From: Planctomycetota bacterium
GTDB taxonomy: Bacteria; Planctomycetota; Phycisphaerae; Phycisphaerales; SM1A02
Reading direction: 5' to 3'
Length of the DNA: 48,994 nucleotides
Assembly (NCBI GenBank): GCA_022562915.1
Contig: JADFOJ010000015.1
Coordinates: 1-48,994, forward strand
Below, in pieces: positions 40,880 to 48,994 of this stretch. The notes below the pieces were generated by a model, which saw only the letters and a program-made list of their open reading frames with translations, was not told the origin of the DNA and made no database searches. Every line of letters starts with the position of its first letter. Positions within the stretch are counted from its first letter, which is position 1. The position numbers and the translations under genes were made by a program.

Positions 40880-43672
40880 ATGTCACGAGTGTTCACAAGA
40901 TCGAAACTCACTTGTCTCTGTATGGTCGCCGTCTGCGCGGCGACGACGATGGCCCAGGGCGCACGAACGGTGGCGGTCAACGTCCTCGGCCCCGACGGCG
41001 TCGCGACACCCGACGCATCCATCGCCATCCTGACGATGGACGGCCAGATGACCCCGGCTGCCGCGAACGGCATCGTGTTCGCCGTCAAGAACGTCGGCCA
41101 GAAGGTCACGATCGACGCGACCCACTCGGTATACGGGTCGGCCAGCCTCGAGGCGGTACTGCCTGCGGTGGGAGACCCCATTTTCATCGAGGTTCAGTTC
41201 ACCGGCCGGAACCAGGCCTTTGCCGTTGTGTTCGACGTGGTCCCGGACCTGTCGGCGCAGCAGGCCGTCGCGGAAGGCGTCGGCTGTGCCGGGTGCGAGC
41301 CGATCGGTGAGGGCACCTTCGTCGGAAACAACTCCGACTTTGAAGGCGATATCACGACGTGCACCTTCAACGACACCATGACGGCGTGGTACTGCTACAC
41401 CGCGTCGTGTGACGGTACGGCCACGGCGAGCACCTGCGGCAGCGGCTTCGACACCGCACTGTCCGCGTGGGACGCCTGTGGCGGCTCCCAGCTGGCGTGC
41501 AACGACGACGCCTGCGGTCTTCAGAGCACGATCGCCTGGGCCGTCAGCGCCGGCGTGACGTACTACATCCGAGTCTCCGGGTTCAACAATGCCTCCGGGA
41601 CCTTCACCCTCGAGGTGAGCTGCGAAGGCGGCGGCGGCGGCGGCTGCGGCAACTGCAACGAGCCGCACGACGGTCTCGGCTGCAGCGACCCGGCTTGCGA
41701 AGCCCTCGTCTGCGCTGCCGATCCGTTCTGCTGCGACGTTGGCTGGGACAGCATCTGCGCCGCCTCGGCAGAGTTGCTCTGCGACTGCGGTGGTCCCCCG
41801 CCCCCCCCGGGTTGCGAGATTGAGTGCCCGGCCGGCGCCCTCGAAGAGGGCGAACCCTGCGGTGATGACACCAACGGCGGCTGCAACTCGGTCCCGACGG
41901 CCTTCACCGATGCCCAGTGCGGTGACACCTTCTGCGGCACCACGTGGGCCGACGGAGGAACGCGTGATACCGACTGGTATCTCATCACTATCTCGGGCGG
42001 AACGCTCAGTGCGAGCGTGACCTCGGCGGGCCCGACCACGCTCTTCATCGTGGACGGTATCGGGACCTGCGCCCCAGTAGTCGTCGGTGCCATCGGTTGC
42101 GGCGATGCCTGCAGCCCGATCGCCGACGCCAGTGCTGATCTGCCTGCGGGCGAGTACGTCGTCTTCGTGGCCCCCGGCGACTGCGCCGGCGGCGGCATCT
42201 TCGACGGCTACCCGTGCGGCACCAGCAACGACTACGTCGTCACGATCACCTGTGACGCGGCCGTGGTCGGTGCGTGCTGTCTGCCGGACGGCAGTTGTGT
42301 CGACGGGATCGGACAGGCCGAGTGCGAGGATGAGCCCAGCAGTGCCGATTGCGGCAACTGCAACGTGCCGCACGACGGGCTTGGCTGCAGCGACGCGGCT
42401 TGCGAAGCCATCGTGTGCGGTCTCGACTCGTTCTGCTGCGACGTCGGCTGGGACCAGATCTGCGCCGATTCGGCAGAGCTGAACTGCGACTGCGGCAGTG
42501 GCCCCGGCGGCCTCGGTGGCGAGTTCTTCGAGGGCCTCACGTGCGACGATGACCCGTGCGGTCCCCCGCCGCCCCCGACTGGCGGATGCTGCCAGTGCGA
42601 TGGCGGTGATCAGTTCTGCACCGTCGAGACCGAGGATGACTGTGCTGCCCTGGGTGGCGCATACCTCGGCGATGACGCGGCCTGCGAGGCCGGTGGCGGT
42701 GTGCAGACGTTTACGTCCAACCCCAACGTGGCCATCCCGGATTCCCCGGGGTCCGTCAGCGACACCATCGTCGTTGATTCTTCGGCCACCATCCTCGACC
42801 TCGAGGTCTCGGTGAATGTCACCCACACGTGGGTCGGTGACCTCTGTGTGACGCTGTCGAAGGACGGCGGACCTCCGGTGACCATCATCCAGCGGATGGA
42901 CGATCCGTCCCTCGGCTGCGATGGCGGGTGCTGCGCCTGTTCGCTGAACAACTTCAACGTCACGTTGGACGATGAAGCTGCCTCGGCGATCGGTGCTCAA
43001 TGCCAGACGAACCTCACCGGGACATTTATCCCGCAGAACTCGCTGGCAGGGTTCATCGGTGGCGACACGGCTGGTGCGTGGACGCTCACCGTTGACGACA
43101 ACGCCGGTGGCGACACCGGTACGTTGAACAGCTGGTCACTCCACTTCACGTCGCCGGCTGCCGGTGAGTCGCCGTGTGAAGATGCGTTCCCGGATCAGTG
43201 CGTGACGAACCTGCCGCCGGATTGCAGCGGCGCGACGGCTTCGGTTGACCAACTGTGGCCACCGAACCACACGTTCCGAAACGTGTCCATCAACGGCGTG
43301 ACCGATCCGGACGGTGATCCGGTGACCATCACGATCACGGGCATCTTCCAGGATGAGTCCGTGAACGGTCTGGGCGACGGCAACACCTGCCCGGACGGCC
43401 AAGGCGTCGGCACCAGCACCGCCCAGGTGCGAGCCGAGCGCAGCGGCCTGCTGGATGGTCGCGTCTATACGATCTTCTTCCTTGCGGAAGACGGTCTGGG
43501 TGGTGAGTGCGAGGGATCCGTGACCGTGTGTGTTCCGCACTCTCAGGGCCAGGGCAGCGACTGCGTTGACCAGGGTCCGAACGTCGACTCGACTGATTGC
43601 GGCGGAGCCGCGATCAGCACGCGTTGGGACCCGCCAATGGGTGGATTCGGGATCCCGAACAACAGCGAGTAA
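40880..43672 (+). CDS. Large secreted Cys-rich protein with proprotein-convertase P-domain
   Basis: A 930-residue exported protein with a signal peptide ending near AQGAR. Domains in order: an Ig/beta domain (about 24-120); a pre-peptidase-like beta domain with paired Cys (about 135-250; WYCYTASCDG, YYIRVSGF); a Cys-rich module (256-305); a second pre-peptidase-like domain (about 315-465); a short GACCLPDGSC module; and a second copy of the Cys-rich module (491-540). They are followed by a GGCCQCDGG module, a P-domain (about 608-757; VTHTWVGDL, LTVDDNAGGDTGTLNSW) and a C-terminal beta domain with LWPPNH. No protease domain accompanies the P-domain. Probably a disulfide-stabilised surface or matrix protein. 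The ATG at 40880 is chosen for its leader and a GGAG 11 nt upstream. Confidence 0.9.
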   Translation: MSRVFTRSKLTCLCMVAVCAATTMAQGARTVAVNVLGPDGVATPDASIAILTMDGQMTPAAANGIVFAVKNVGQKVTIDATHSVYGSASLEAVLPAVGDPIFIEVQFTGRNQAFAVVFDVVPDLSAQQAVAEGVGCAGCEPIGEGTFVGNNSDFEGDITTCTFNDTMTAWYCYTASCDGTATASTCGSGFDTALSAWDACGGSQLACNDDACGLQSTIAWAVSAGVTYYIRVSGFNNASGTFTLEVSCEGGGGGGCGNCNEPHDGLGCSDPACEALVCAADPFCCDVGWDSICAASAELLCDCGGPPPPPGCEIECPAGALEEGEPCGDDTNGGCNSVPTAFTDAQCGDTFCGTTWADGGTRDTDWYLITISGGTLSASVTSAGPTTLFIVDGIGTCAPVVVGAIGCGDACSPIADASADLPAGEYVVFVAPGDCAGGGIFDGYPCGTSNDYVVTITCDAAVVGACCLPDGSCVDGIGQAECEDEPSSADCGNCNVPHDGLGCSDAACEAIVCGLDSFCCDVGWDQICADSAELNCDCGSGPGGLGGEFFEGLTCDDDPCGPPPPPTGGCCQCDGGDQFCTVETEDDCAALGGAYLGDDAACEAGGGVQTFTSNPNVAIPDSPGSVSDTIVVDSSATILDLEVSVNVTHTWVGDLCVTLSKDGGPPVTIIQRMDDPSLGCDGGCCACSLNNFNVTLDDEAASAIGAQCQTNLTGTFIPQNSLAGFIGGDTAGAWTLTVDDNAGGDTGTLNSWSLHFTSPAAGESPCEDAFPDQCVTNLPPDCSGATASVDQLWPPNHTFRNVSINGVTDPDGDPVTITITGIFQDESVNGLGDGNTCPDGQGVGTSTAQVRAERSGLLDGRVYTIFFLAEDGLGGECEGSVTVCVPHSQGQGSDCVDQGPNVDSTDCGGAAISTRWDPPMGGFGIPNNSE

Positions 43673-43697
43673 ATCGCTCGTTGAAGAGTCATCTCTC

Positions 43698-43727
43698 GGA
43701 GCCGGGACACAAGTCCCGGCTCCTTTT
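43698..43727 (+). terminator. Rho-independent terminator of the P-domain protein gene
   Basis: GGAGCCGGGAC pairs perfectly (11 bp) with GTCCCGGCTCC around an ACAA loop and is followed by TTTTCT. It lies 25 nt after the stop codon. Confidence 0.93.
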
Positions 43728-43744
43728 CTATGCGCATCTCCCGC

Positions 43745-43812
43745 GGGTGGCACGGTCGAGCGAGCCCGCCTGCGGCGGGCGAGCTCGCCCGTGGAGCGAC
43801 GTCCAGCCACAA
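43745..43812 (-). repeat. Cloverleaf-like element, copy D (truncated)
   Basis: One outer-stem strand (GGGTGGCACGGTCGAG, identical to copy A), a GCCCGCC/GGCGGGC hairpin and half of the conserved core (CCGTGGAGCGACGT) are present. The core then degrades and the closing strand is missing. It lies between the terminator of the P-domain gene and the 3' end of the convergent fibro-slime gene. Confidence 0.75.
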
Positions 43813-43872
43813 AGACAGCGGCCCGGGGAGTCAACCCGGGCCGCTCGAGGCTCCAGGAGAGGGCTCGACAGA

Positions 43873-44841
43873 TCAGTCGTACACGGCCGAGACCGTCGAG
43901 ATCGGCAGGCTGTCGAGGATGACGTTGGTCGTGATCCGGAAGTGCGCCTGGGGCTGGTATCGCTGGGCGAAGAAGAAATCGAGCCGGTACCACTCGCCGT
44001 CCACCAGGAAGAGGTTCGGCCGGTTCAGGTCCACGAACTGGTCGTGGCTCGCGTGGACGCCGACGAGGTCGTTCACGAGCCGGCCGTCGATGAACAGCCA
44101 CACGCTGTCGGTGCCCTCGAACTGGAAGCTCTGCCCCATGGAGGCGTCATACTGGAACTCGGTGTGCAGCTCGAACGTGAAGTGGAAGTTGTGGTCGTTG
44201 GAGTTGCCGTTACCGTTGCCATTCCCGTTGCCGCCGCCGTTGCCGAAGAGCTGGTCGTCGATCGGGAAGAACCCGCCCTTGGCGGCGTAGTATGGGTCGA
44301 TCAGGTCGTCGAAGACGTACATGCCGTCGGCCTGGCGGACCAGCGTCAGGCTCAACGGGGCCGAGAGGTTGTACACCGGCACGTCACGGAACCACTGGCT
44401 GAACGTGTCCGCGGAGGTGATCCCGCCGGTGCCTGGCTGGCCCCAGGATCCCAACACGTCGCCGTAGTCGGAATCGTACAAGGTGTGGCTGATCTGGCGG
44501 TTCTGGGCGTCCCGCCACTGGTTGGTGATCTTTTTGCCGGAGCCGGAGGGGTCGAACAGGGGCTTGCCGTCGTCGCCGATCAAGCGGGCGATGATCCCTG
44601 CATAGCGGGACATGCCGTTTTCGGGGTTGTTCTCGAAGTCCGGGTGGCCGCCGGCAGCGCCGACGGGCTTGAAGTCACGCACGATGCCGGTGACCTGGAT
44701 CGTCTCCGGGGAGTCTTCCACGCCTTCCTGGGCTACCGAAGGCACCGCCAGGACAAGGGCGACGCTCACACAGCCAAGGAAACGGTCGGTTGGGCGGCAG
44801 ATCCGTGCGGTCCGGGGGGTGTGGTGGGGGGTCATCGTCAC
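43873..44841 (-). CDS. Secreted fibro-slime domain protein
   Basis: A 322-residue exported protein (signal around residues 22-38). The mature part matches the fibro-slime domain: IQVTGIVRDFKPV, HPDFENN, FSQWFRDVPVYNLS, a PA14-like jelly-roll with FHFTFELHTEFQY, and DSVWLFIDGRLVNDLVGVHASHDQFVDL. This module is found in adhesive or slime-associated surface proteins of diverse bacteria and amoebae. A short NG-repeat (GNGGGNGNGNGNGN, about 200-215) is coded by GTT/GCC alternation and may vary in length. GTG at 44841 is used because AGGGA lies 8 nt upstream; ATG at 44835 is the alternative. Confidence 0.9.
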   Translation of the reverse strand: MTMTPHHTPRTARICRPTDRFLGCVSVALVLAVPSVAQEGVEDSPETIQVTGIVRDFKPVGAAGGHPDFENNPENGMSRYAGIIARLIGDDGKPLFDPSGSGKKITNQWRDAQNRQISHTLYDSDYGDVLGSWGQPGTGGITSADTFSQWFRDVPVYNLSAPLSLTLVRQADGMYVFDDLIDPYYAAKGGFFPIDDQLFGNGGGNGNGNGNGNSNDHNFHFTFELHTEFQYDASMGQSFQFEGTDSVWLFIDGRLVNDLVGVHASHDQFVDLNRPNLFLVDGEWYRLDFFFAQRYQPQAHFRITTNVILDSLPISTVSAVYD

Positions 44842-45089
44842 TGGCTGGTTCCCTACTGCCTCCAGCGCCTCACAGACATGAAAGTACGATCAGTGTCGGC
44901 CGGACCGAAGCTGTCAAGACAGAGAAGCTGCCTCGGCCCGTGAAGATGGCGGGTTTGTGTTGTCTGGGGGTCTTTTTGCCGCTGCGGGCACAGGGGGCGA
45001 CGCGCTCCGGGCACCCGGCCGCCACCGAGACGGCCTGGACGCGGCACCAGGAAAACCATCCCCAGTTTCCGTATTGCCCCGTTTTTTCC

Positions 45090-45117
45090 TTGACGAAGCC
45101 CGGCTCTGCGGTACTCT
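45090..45117 (+). promoter_or_regulatory. Candidate sigma-70 promoter for a long leader
   Basis: TTGACG (45090-45095) and TACTCT (45112-45117) are separated by 16 bp. The transcript would start near 45124 and run through two hairpins before the ATG at 45286. The region 44842-45089 contains no other supported feature. Confidence 0.45.
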
Positions 45118-45136
45118 GGGCGGTGGAACAGGTCTA

Positions 45137-45160
45137 TCCGGAAATGATAGCTGTTCCGGA
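45137..45160 (+). promoter_or_regulatory. Leader hairpin upstream of the terminator
   Basis: TCCGGAA pairs with TTCCGGA (7 bp, 10-nt loop). It lies 18 nt before the terminator-like hairpin and inside the predicted leader of the PEP-CTERM gene, so it may be part of an attenuator. Confidence 0.5.
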
Positions 45161-45178
45161 CAACTTGATCGGGAAGAG

Positions 45179-45205
45179 AGAGACGCACAGAGTGCGTCTC
45201 TTTTT
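45179..45205 (+). terminator. Intrinsic terminator inside the leader of the PEP-CTERM gene
   Basis: AGAGACGCAC pairs with GTGCGTCTCT (10 bp, AGA loop) and the T-run TTTTTCT follows. It is 80 nt before the start codon on the coding strand, and no gene ends just upstream on this strand. Confidence 0.85.
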
Positions 45206-45285
45206 CTATGGATTCCGGTCGAGTCGGTGAGGCAGAAAGAACGGCTCGGGAGGGCCAGGGAGCCGACGGAAAGAAGGCACGACTG

Positions 45286-45885
45286 ATGGAATGTAAGAAA
45301 TACCTGATCGCTGGAGTCGGCGCACTGGCATTGGTCACGGCGGCACCTGCGTCGATTATTGAACTGAGCGACTTCTCGAGCGATGAGACCGATGCGGGCC
45401 TTCTGAGCGCCACCATGGAGTTCACCATCGCCGGGACCACACTGACGCTGACGGTAACGAACAACACGTCCGGCCTCGACTCGTACAAGATGAACGAGTT
45501 GTACTTCAACGCCCCTGACGGCGTCACACTAGCGTTCTCATCGCTGCCGGGTTGGACCTTCTCAACCGGTGCCGGAGCGAATGGGTTTGGAATCTTCGAC
45601 TTCGCCCTGATCGACGGCCAGGGTGGCAACCCGAACCAGATCACTGCCGGCGAGACGGTGAGCTTCTCGTTCACGATTCTCACCGGCACGCCGTCGATGT
45701 CGGACTTCGTGGATAACTTCAGCACGGTTCTGCCGGGTATGACCCCCATGATCGTCGCTGCAAAGTTCGTCGGCGGTCCGGGTGACGACAGTGCCTATGG
45801 TGCGGCCATTCCCTCGCCGGGCGTGCTGGCGCTGCTCGCTGCCGCGGGCCTTGTCAGTGGCCGCAGACGACGCCGCAGGGGCTAA
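45286..45885 (+). CDS. PEP-CTERM-sorted exported protein
   Basis: A 199-residue product with a signal peptide (MECKKYLIAGVGALALV, cleavage near APAS). The mature domain of about 150 residues is all-beta (STMEFTIAGTTLTLTVTN, SFSFTI) and resembles cellulosome-anchoring-like Ig folds. The C-terminus has the tripartite sorting signal: IPSPG in place of the PEP motif, a hydrophobic segment LLAAAGLV, and RRRRRR. It should be handled by an exosortase and anchored or released at the surface. GAAGG lies 8 nt before the ATG. A possible attenuator lies upstream and a terminator directly downstream. Confidence 0.9.
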   Translation: MECKKYLIAGVGALALVTAAPASIIELSDFSSDETDAGLLSATMEFTIAGTTLTLTVTNNTSGLDSYKMNELYFNAPDGVTLAFSSLPGWTFSTGAGANGFGIFDFALIDGQGGNPNQITAGETVSFSFTILTGTPSMSDFVDNFSTVLPGMTPMIVAAKFVGGPGDDSAYGAAIPSPGVLALLAAAGLVSGRRRRRRG

Positions 45886-45913
45886 GCTGGCCCCATCTCA
45901 CGTGTGATCCACG

Positions 45914-45940
45914 ACCAGCCGGCGTCAAGCCGGCTGGTTT
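45914..45940 (+). terminator. Terminator after the PEP-CTERM gene
   Basis: ACCAGCCGGC pairs with GCCGGCTGGT (10 bp, GTCAA loop), followed by TTT after the stem base. It is 28 nt downstream of the stop. Confidence 0.8.
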
Positions 45941-45950
45941 CGTGCTGGAC

Positions 45951-45979
45951 TTGAAATAGCACGAGATCAGTGCTATAAG
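45951..45979 (+). promoter_or_regulatory. Promoter with embedded palindromic operator for the Rrf2-suf operon
   Basis: TTGAAA (-35, 45951-45956) and TATAAG (-10, 45974-45979) are 17 bp apart. A perfect dyad ATAGCAC-N7-GTGCTAT (45956-45976) fills the spacer and overlaps both boxes. A repressor bound there would block RNA polymerase; the adjacent Rrf2 gene is the obvious candidate. Confidence 0.85.
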
Positions 45980-46038
45980 GTCATGGCGGCGTTCGGCTCG
46001 CTTGACCGCACTCCGTGACCGGACCGCCGTAGGACACC

Positions 46039-46524
46039 ATGCTGCTGACCCGAAAGACCGACTACGCCCTGGTTGCCCTGGCAGGCCTCGCCCGCCGCAG
46101 CGGCGGTGCGGCCAGCGCCCGCGACCTTGCGGAGCAGTTCCACCTTCCGTTGCCGGTGCTGCGGAACATCCTCAAGGTGCTGGCGTCCGGGGGACTGCTC
46201 ACCTCGAGCCGCGGCCCCAGCGGCGGATACCGGCTGGCCAGGCTGCCTCGGGAGATCTCGCTCGCCGAGATCGTCGAGGCGATCGAGGGACCGATGCAAC
46301 TGGTGACGTGCTGCCCGCCTGGAGGCGACGTGTCGAGCGGAAGCGACGGGGTGGATCACGCGTGCCAGCTCGAGGACTCGTGCCTGATCAAGCTCAACGT
46401 CGGCCGCGTGCACGATCGCCTCATGGGATTCCTCCACGAAGTGACCCTCGACCAGATTGCACCCGACGCCGCCGTCGCGACCGGCACCGTCGCGGTGCTA
46501 CGAACCGAACCCGCAACCCGTTGA
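46039..46524 (+). CDS. Rrf2-family Fe-S-sensing regulator (IscR/SufR-like)
   Basis: A 161-residue winged-helix regulator. The HTH region reads ASARDLAEQFHLPLPVLRNILKVLASGGLLTSSRG, followed by the wing GGYRLARLP. The sensor segment has C91-C92, H107, C109 and C115, matching the three-Cys-plus-His arrangement that holds a [2Fe-2S] cluster in IscR. It should repress the downstream suf genes when the cluster is intact, and de-repress them under iron limitation or oxidative damage. It is autoregulated if it binds the palindrome in its own promoter. sufB follows within about 20 nt. Confidence 0.94.
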   Translation: MLLTRKTDYALVALAGLARRSGGAASARDLAEQFHLPLPVLRNILKVLASGGLLTSSRGPSGGYRLARLPREISLAEIVEAIEGPMQLVTCCPPGGDVSSGSDGVDHACQLEDSCLIKLNVGRVHDRLMGFLHEVTLDQIAPDAAVATGTVAVLRTEPATR

Positions 46525-46545
46525 CCACGGATGGAGCAACGTCCG

Positions 46546-47997
<1,452 letters not shown>

Positions 47998-48046
47998 CCG
48001 GACGGTCCCAGGCAACGAACCACCAGCCACGAAGAACAGGACAACC

Positions 48047-48841
48047 ATGCTCGAGATTCGAAACTTACATGCCAGCGTCGACGGCCACGAAATCCTCAAG
48101 GGCATCAACCTCACGGTGAACGCCGGCGAGGTCCATTCGATCATGGGCCCCAACGGATCGGGCAAAAGTACGCTCGCCCAGGTGCTCGCCGGTCGCGAGA
48201 CGTACGAGGTGACCGAGGGCGAGGTGCTGTATCGCGGTCGCGACCTGCTGGACATGGCGCCGGACGAGCGGGCCCGCGAGGGCGTGTTCCTGGCGTTCCA
48301 GTACCCGGTCGAGATCCCCGGCGTGAACACGGCGTACTTCCTGAAAGCCGCGGTGAACGCCATCCGCAAGCATCGGGGGCAGGACGAACTCGATGCGGTG
48401 GACTTCCTCGACTTCATCAAGGAAAAGATGAAGCTGATCGAAATGGACGAAGGCCTTCTGAACCGCGCCGTCAACGAGGGTTTCTCCGGCGGTGAGAAGA
48501 AGCGTAGCGAGGTCTTCCAGATGGCCGTGCTGGCGCCGTCGCTGTGCATCATGGACGAGACGGACTCCGGTCTCGACATCGACGCACTCAAGGCCGTCGC
48601 CAAGGGCGTCAATGCCCTGCGCAGCACCGACCGCGCGTTCATCATCGTCACCCACTACCAGCGTCTGCTCGACCACGTCGTTCCGGATTTCGTCCACGTC
48701 CTGATCGACGGCCGCATCGTCCGGTCCGGCGGCAAGGAACTGGCGATGGAACTGGAGGAGCGCGGCTACACCGACATCGAGAAGGACACTCCCGTACCGG
48801 AGTCGGTCGTCGGCTCGCGCCGCCGGACGGTGCTCTCGTGA
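48047..48841 (+). CDS. sufC: Fe-S cluster assembly ATPase SufC
   Basis: ABC-type ATPase of the SufBC2D scaffold. The 264-residue product has Walker A GPNGSGKST, the Q-loop FQYPVEIPG, the signature FSGGEKKR, Walker B LCIMDE followed by TDSGLDIDALK, and the switch His in IVTHYQRLLD. AGGA precedes the ATG. The stop overlaps the sufD start by 4 nt (GTGA), so stoichiometry is probably set by coupling. Confidence 0.98.
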   Translation: MLEIRNLHASVDGHEILKGINLTVNAGEVHSIMGPNGSGKSTLAQVLAGRETYEVTEGEVLYRGRDLLDMAPDERAREGVFLAFQYPVEIPGVNTAYFLKAAVNAIRKHRGQDELDAVDFLDFIKEKMKLIEMDEGLLNRAVNEGFSGGEKKRSEVFQMAVLAPSLCIMDETDSGLDIDALKAVAKGVNALRSTDRAFIIVTHYQRLLDHVVPDFVHVLIDGRIVRSGGKELAMELEERGYTDIEKDTPVPESVVGSRRRTVLS

Positions 48842-48994
48842 CCAGCCTGGTGCACCCCAACGGCACCTATGTCGAGCAGTTCCGCAGGACCAGCGAGGCG
48901 GCCTCGGCCGGCGGAGGGGGCGTGGGTCCGCTGGCGACAGCCGAACTGGAGAAGGTGAGGCAGGCCGCCCTGGATCGATTCGTCACGCTCGGCT
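48838..48994 (+). CDS. sufD: SufD, N-terminal fragment (continues beyond the window)
   Basis: Only the first 52 codons are present. The frame starts with GTG overlapping the sufC stop and reads into ALDRFVTLG, which matches the start of the conserved block before PTTRDEEWR in SufD proteins. It should pair with SufB in the scaffold. Truncated only by the window edge. Confidence 0.88.
   Translation, partial: MTSLVHPNGTYVEQFRRTSEAASAGGGGVGPLATAELEKVRQAALDRFVTLG

Overview
The window is a G+C-rich chromosomal segment that I would assign to the Planctomycetota, most likely a Phycisphaerae-type bacterium. The evidence is: secreted proteins ending in paired GITDFL..LL..WG dockerin-like tails, Cys-rich calcium-type repeats (DCNxNGVPDEC), PEP-CTERM tails, an H-X9-DG-like pseudopilin, a GRWP-repeat protein, and an ECF sigma factor beside a TPR-CHAT protease. 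No plasmid, phage or CRISPR features were found.

Layout. 1-5.6 kb: a secreted DPP-IV-like peptidase, a membrane M48 peptidase, a four-repeat GRWP protein and a secreted duplicated alpha/beta protein. 5.7-8.7 kb (minus): a TPR lipoprotein, a GH113-like glycosidase and an aldo/keto reductase. 8.7-14.8 kb (plus): aat, ychF, then the overlapping shape/wall cluster mrdA-rodA-rsmG. 15-21.7 kb: a tiny PEP-CTERM-like protein, a pseudopilin, tRNA-Ser(UGA), a STAS protein, a His/Gly-rich secreted protein, a histone-deacetylase-family enzyme and a three-TM charged protein. 21.9-30.3 kb: a dockerin-tailed surface protein, tRNA-Met(CAU), a sulfatase-fold lipoprotein, a divergent CTP synthase, kdsB and a TPR protein. 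30.3-34.5 kb: def-fmt plus a coupled HEIGHH zincin, then a CRTAC1-like FG-GAP/ASPIC protein. 34.5-40.3 kb: the most notable block, ECF sigma factor / zinc-less anti-sigma-like protein / TPR-CHAT protease / S8 protease. 40.9-45.9 kb: a large Cys-rich P-domain protein, a fibro-slime protein and a PEP-CTERM protein. 46-49 kb: an Rrf2 regulator with a visible operator, then sufB-sufC-sufD (sufD cut by the window edge).

Two families of structured dispersed repeats lie in the intergenic gaps. One is a long inverted repeat (63-162 and 32312-32469) with arms sharing an AAAATAGACCGGGA core and a 32-nt conserved spacer. The other is a cloverleaf-like GTGGCACGG element with four copies (5664, 14821, 27929, 43745), two of them truncated. 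Several genes have a TANNNT box 5-9 nt before the start codon and no Shine-Dalgarno, which suggests leaderless mRNAs.

Functionally the window mixes housekeeping (wall elongation, formyl-Met processing, CTP and Kdo activation, Fe-S assembly) with an exported calcium-binding and Cys-rich surface repertoire. It also carries a candidate proteolytic signalling operon that resembles, without any CRISPR component, the TPR-CHAT / sigma-factor relay known from type III-E systems.
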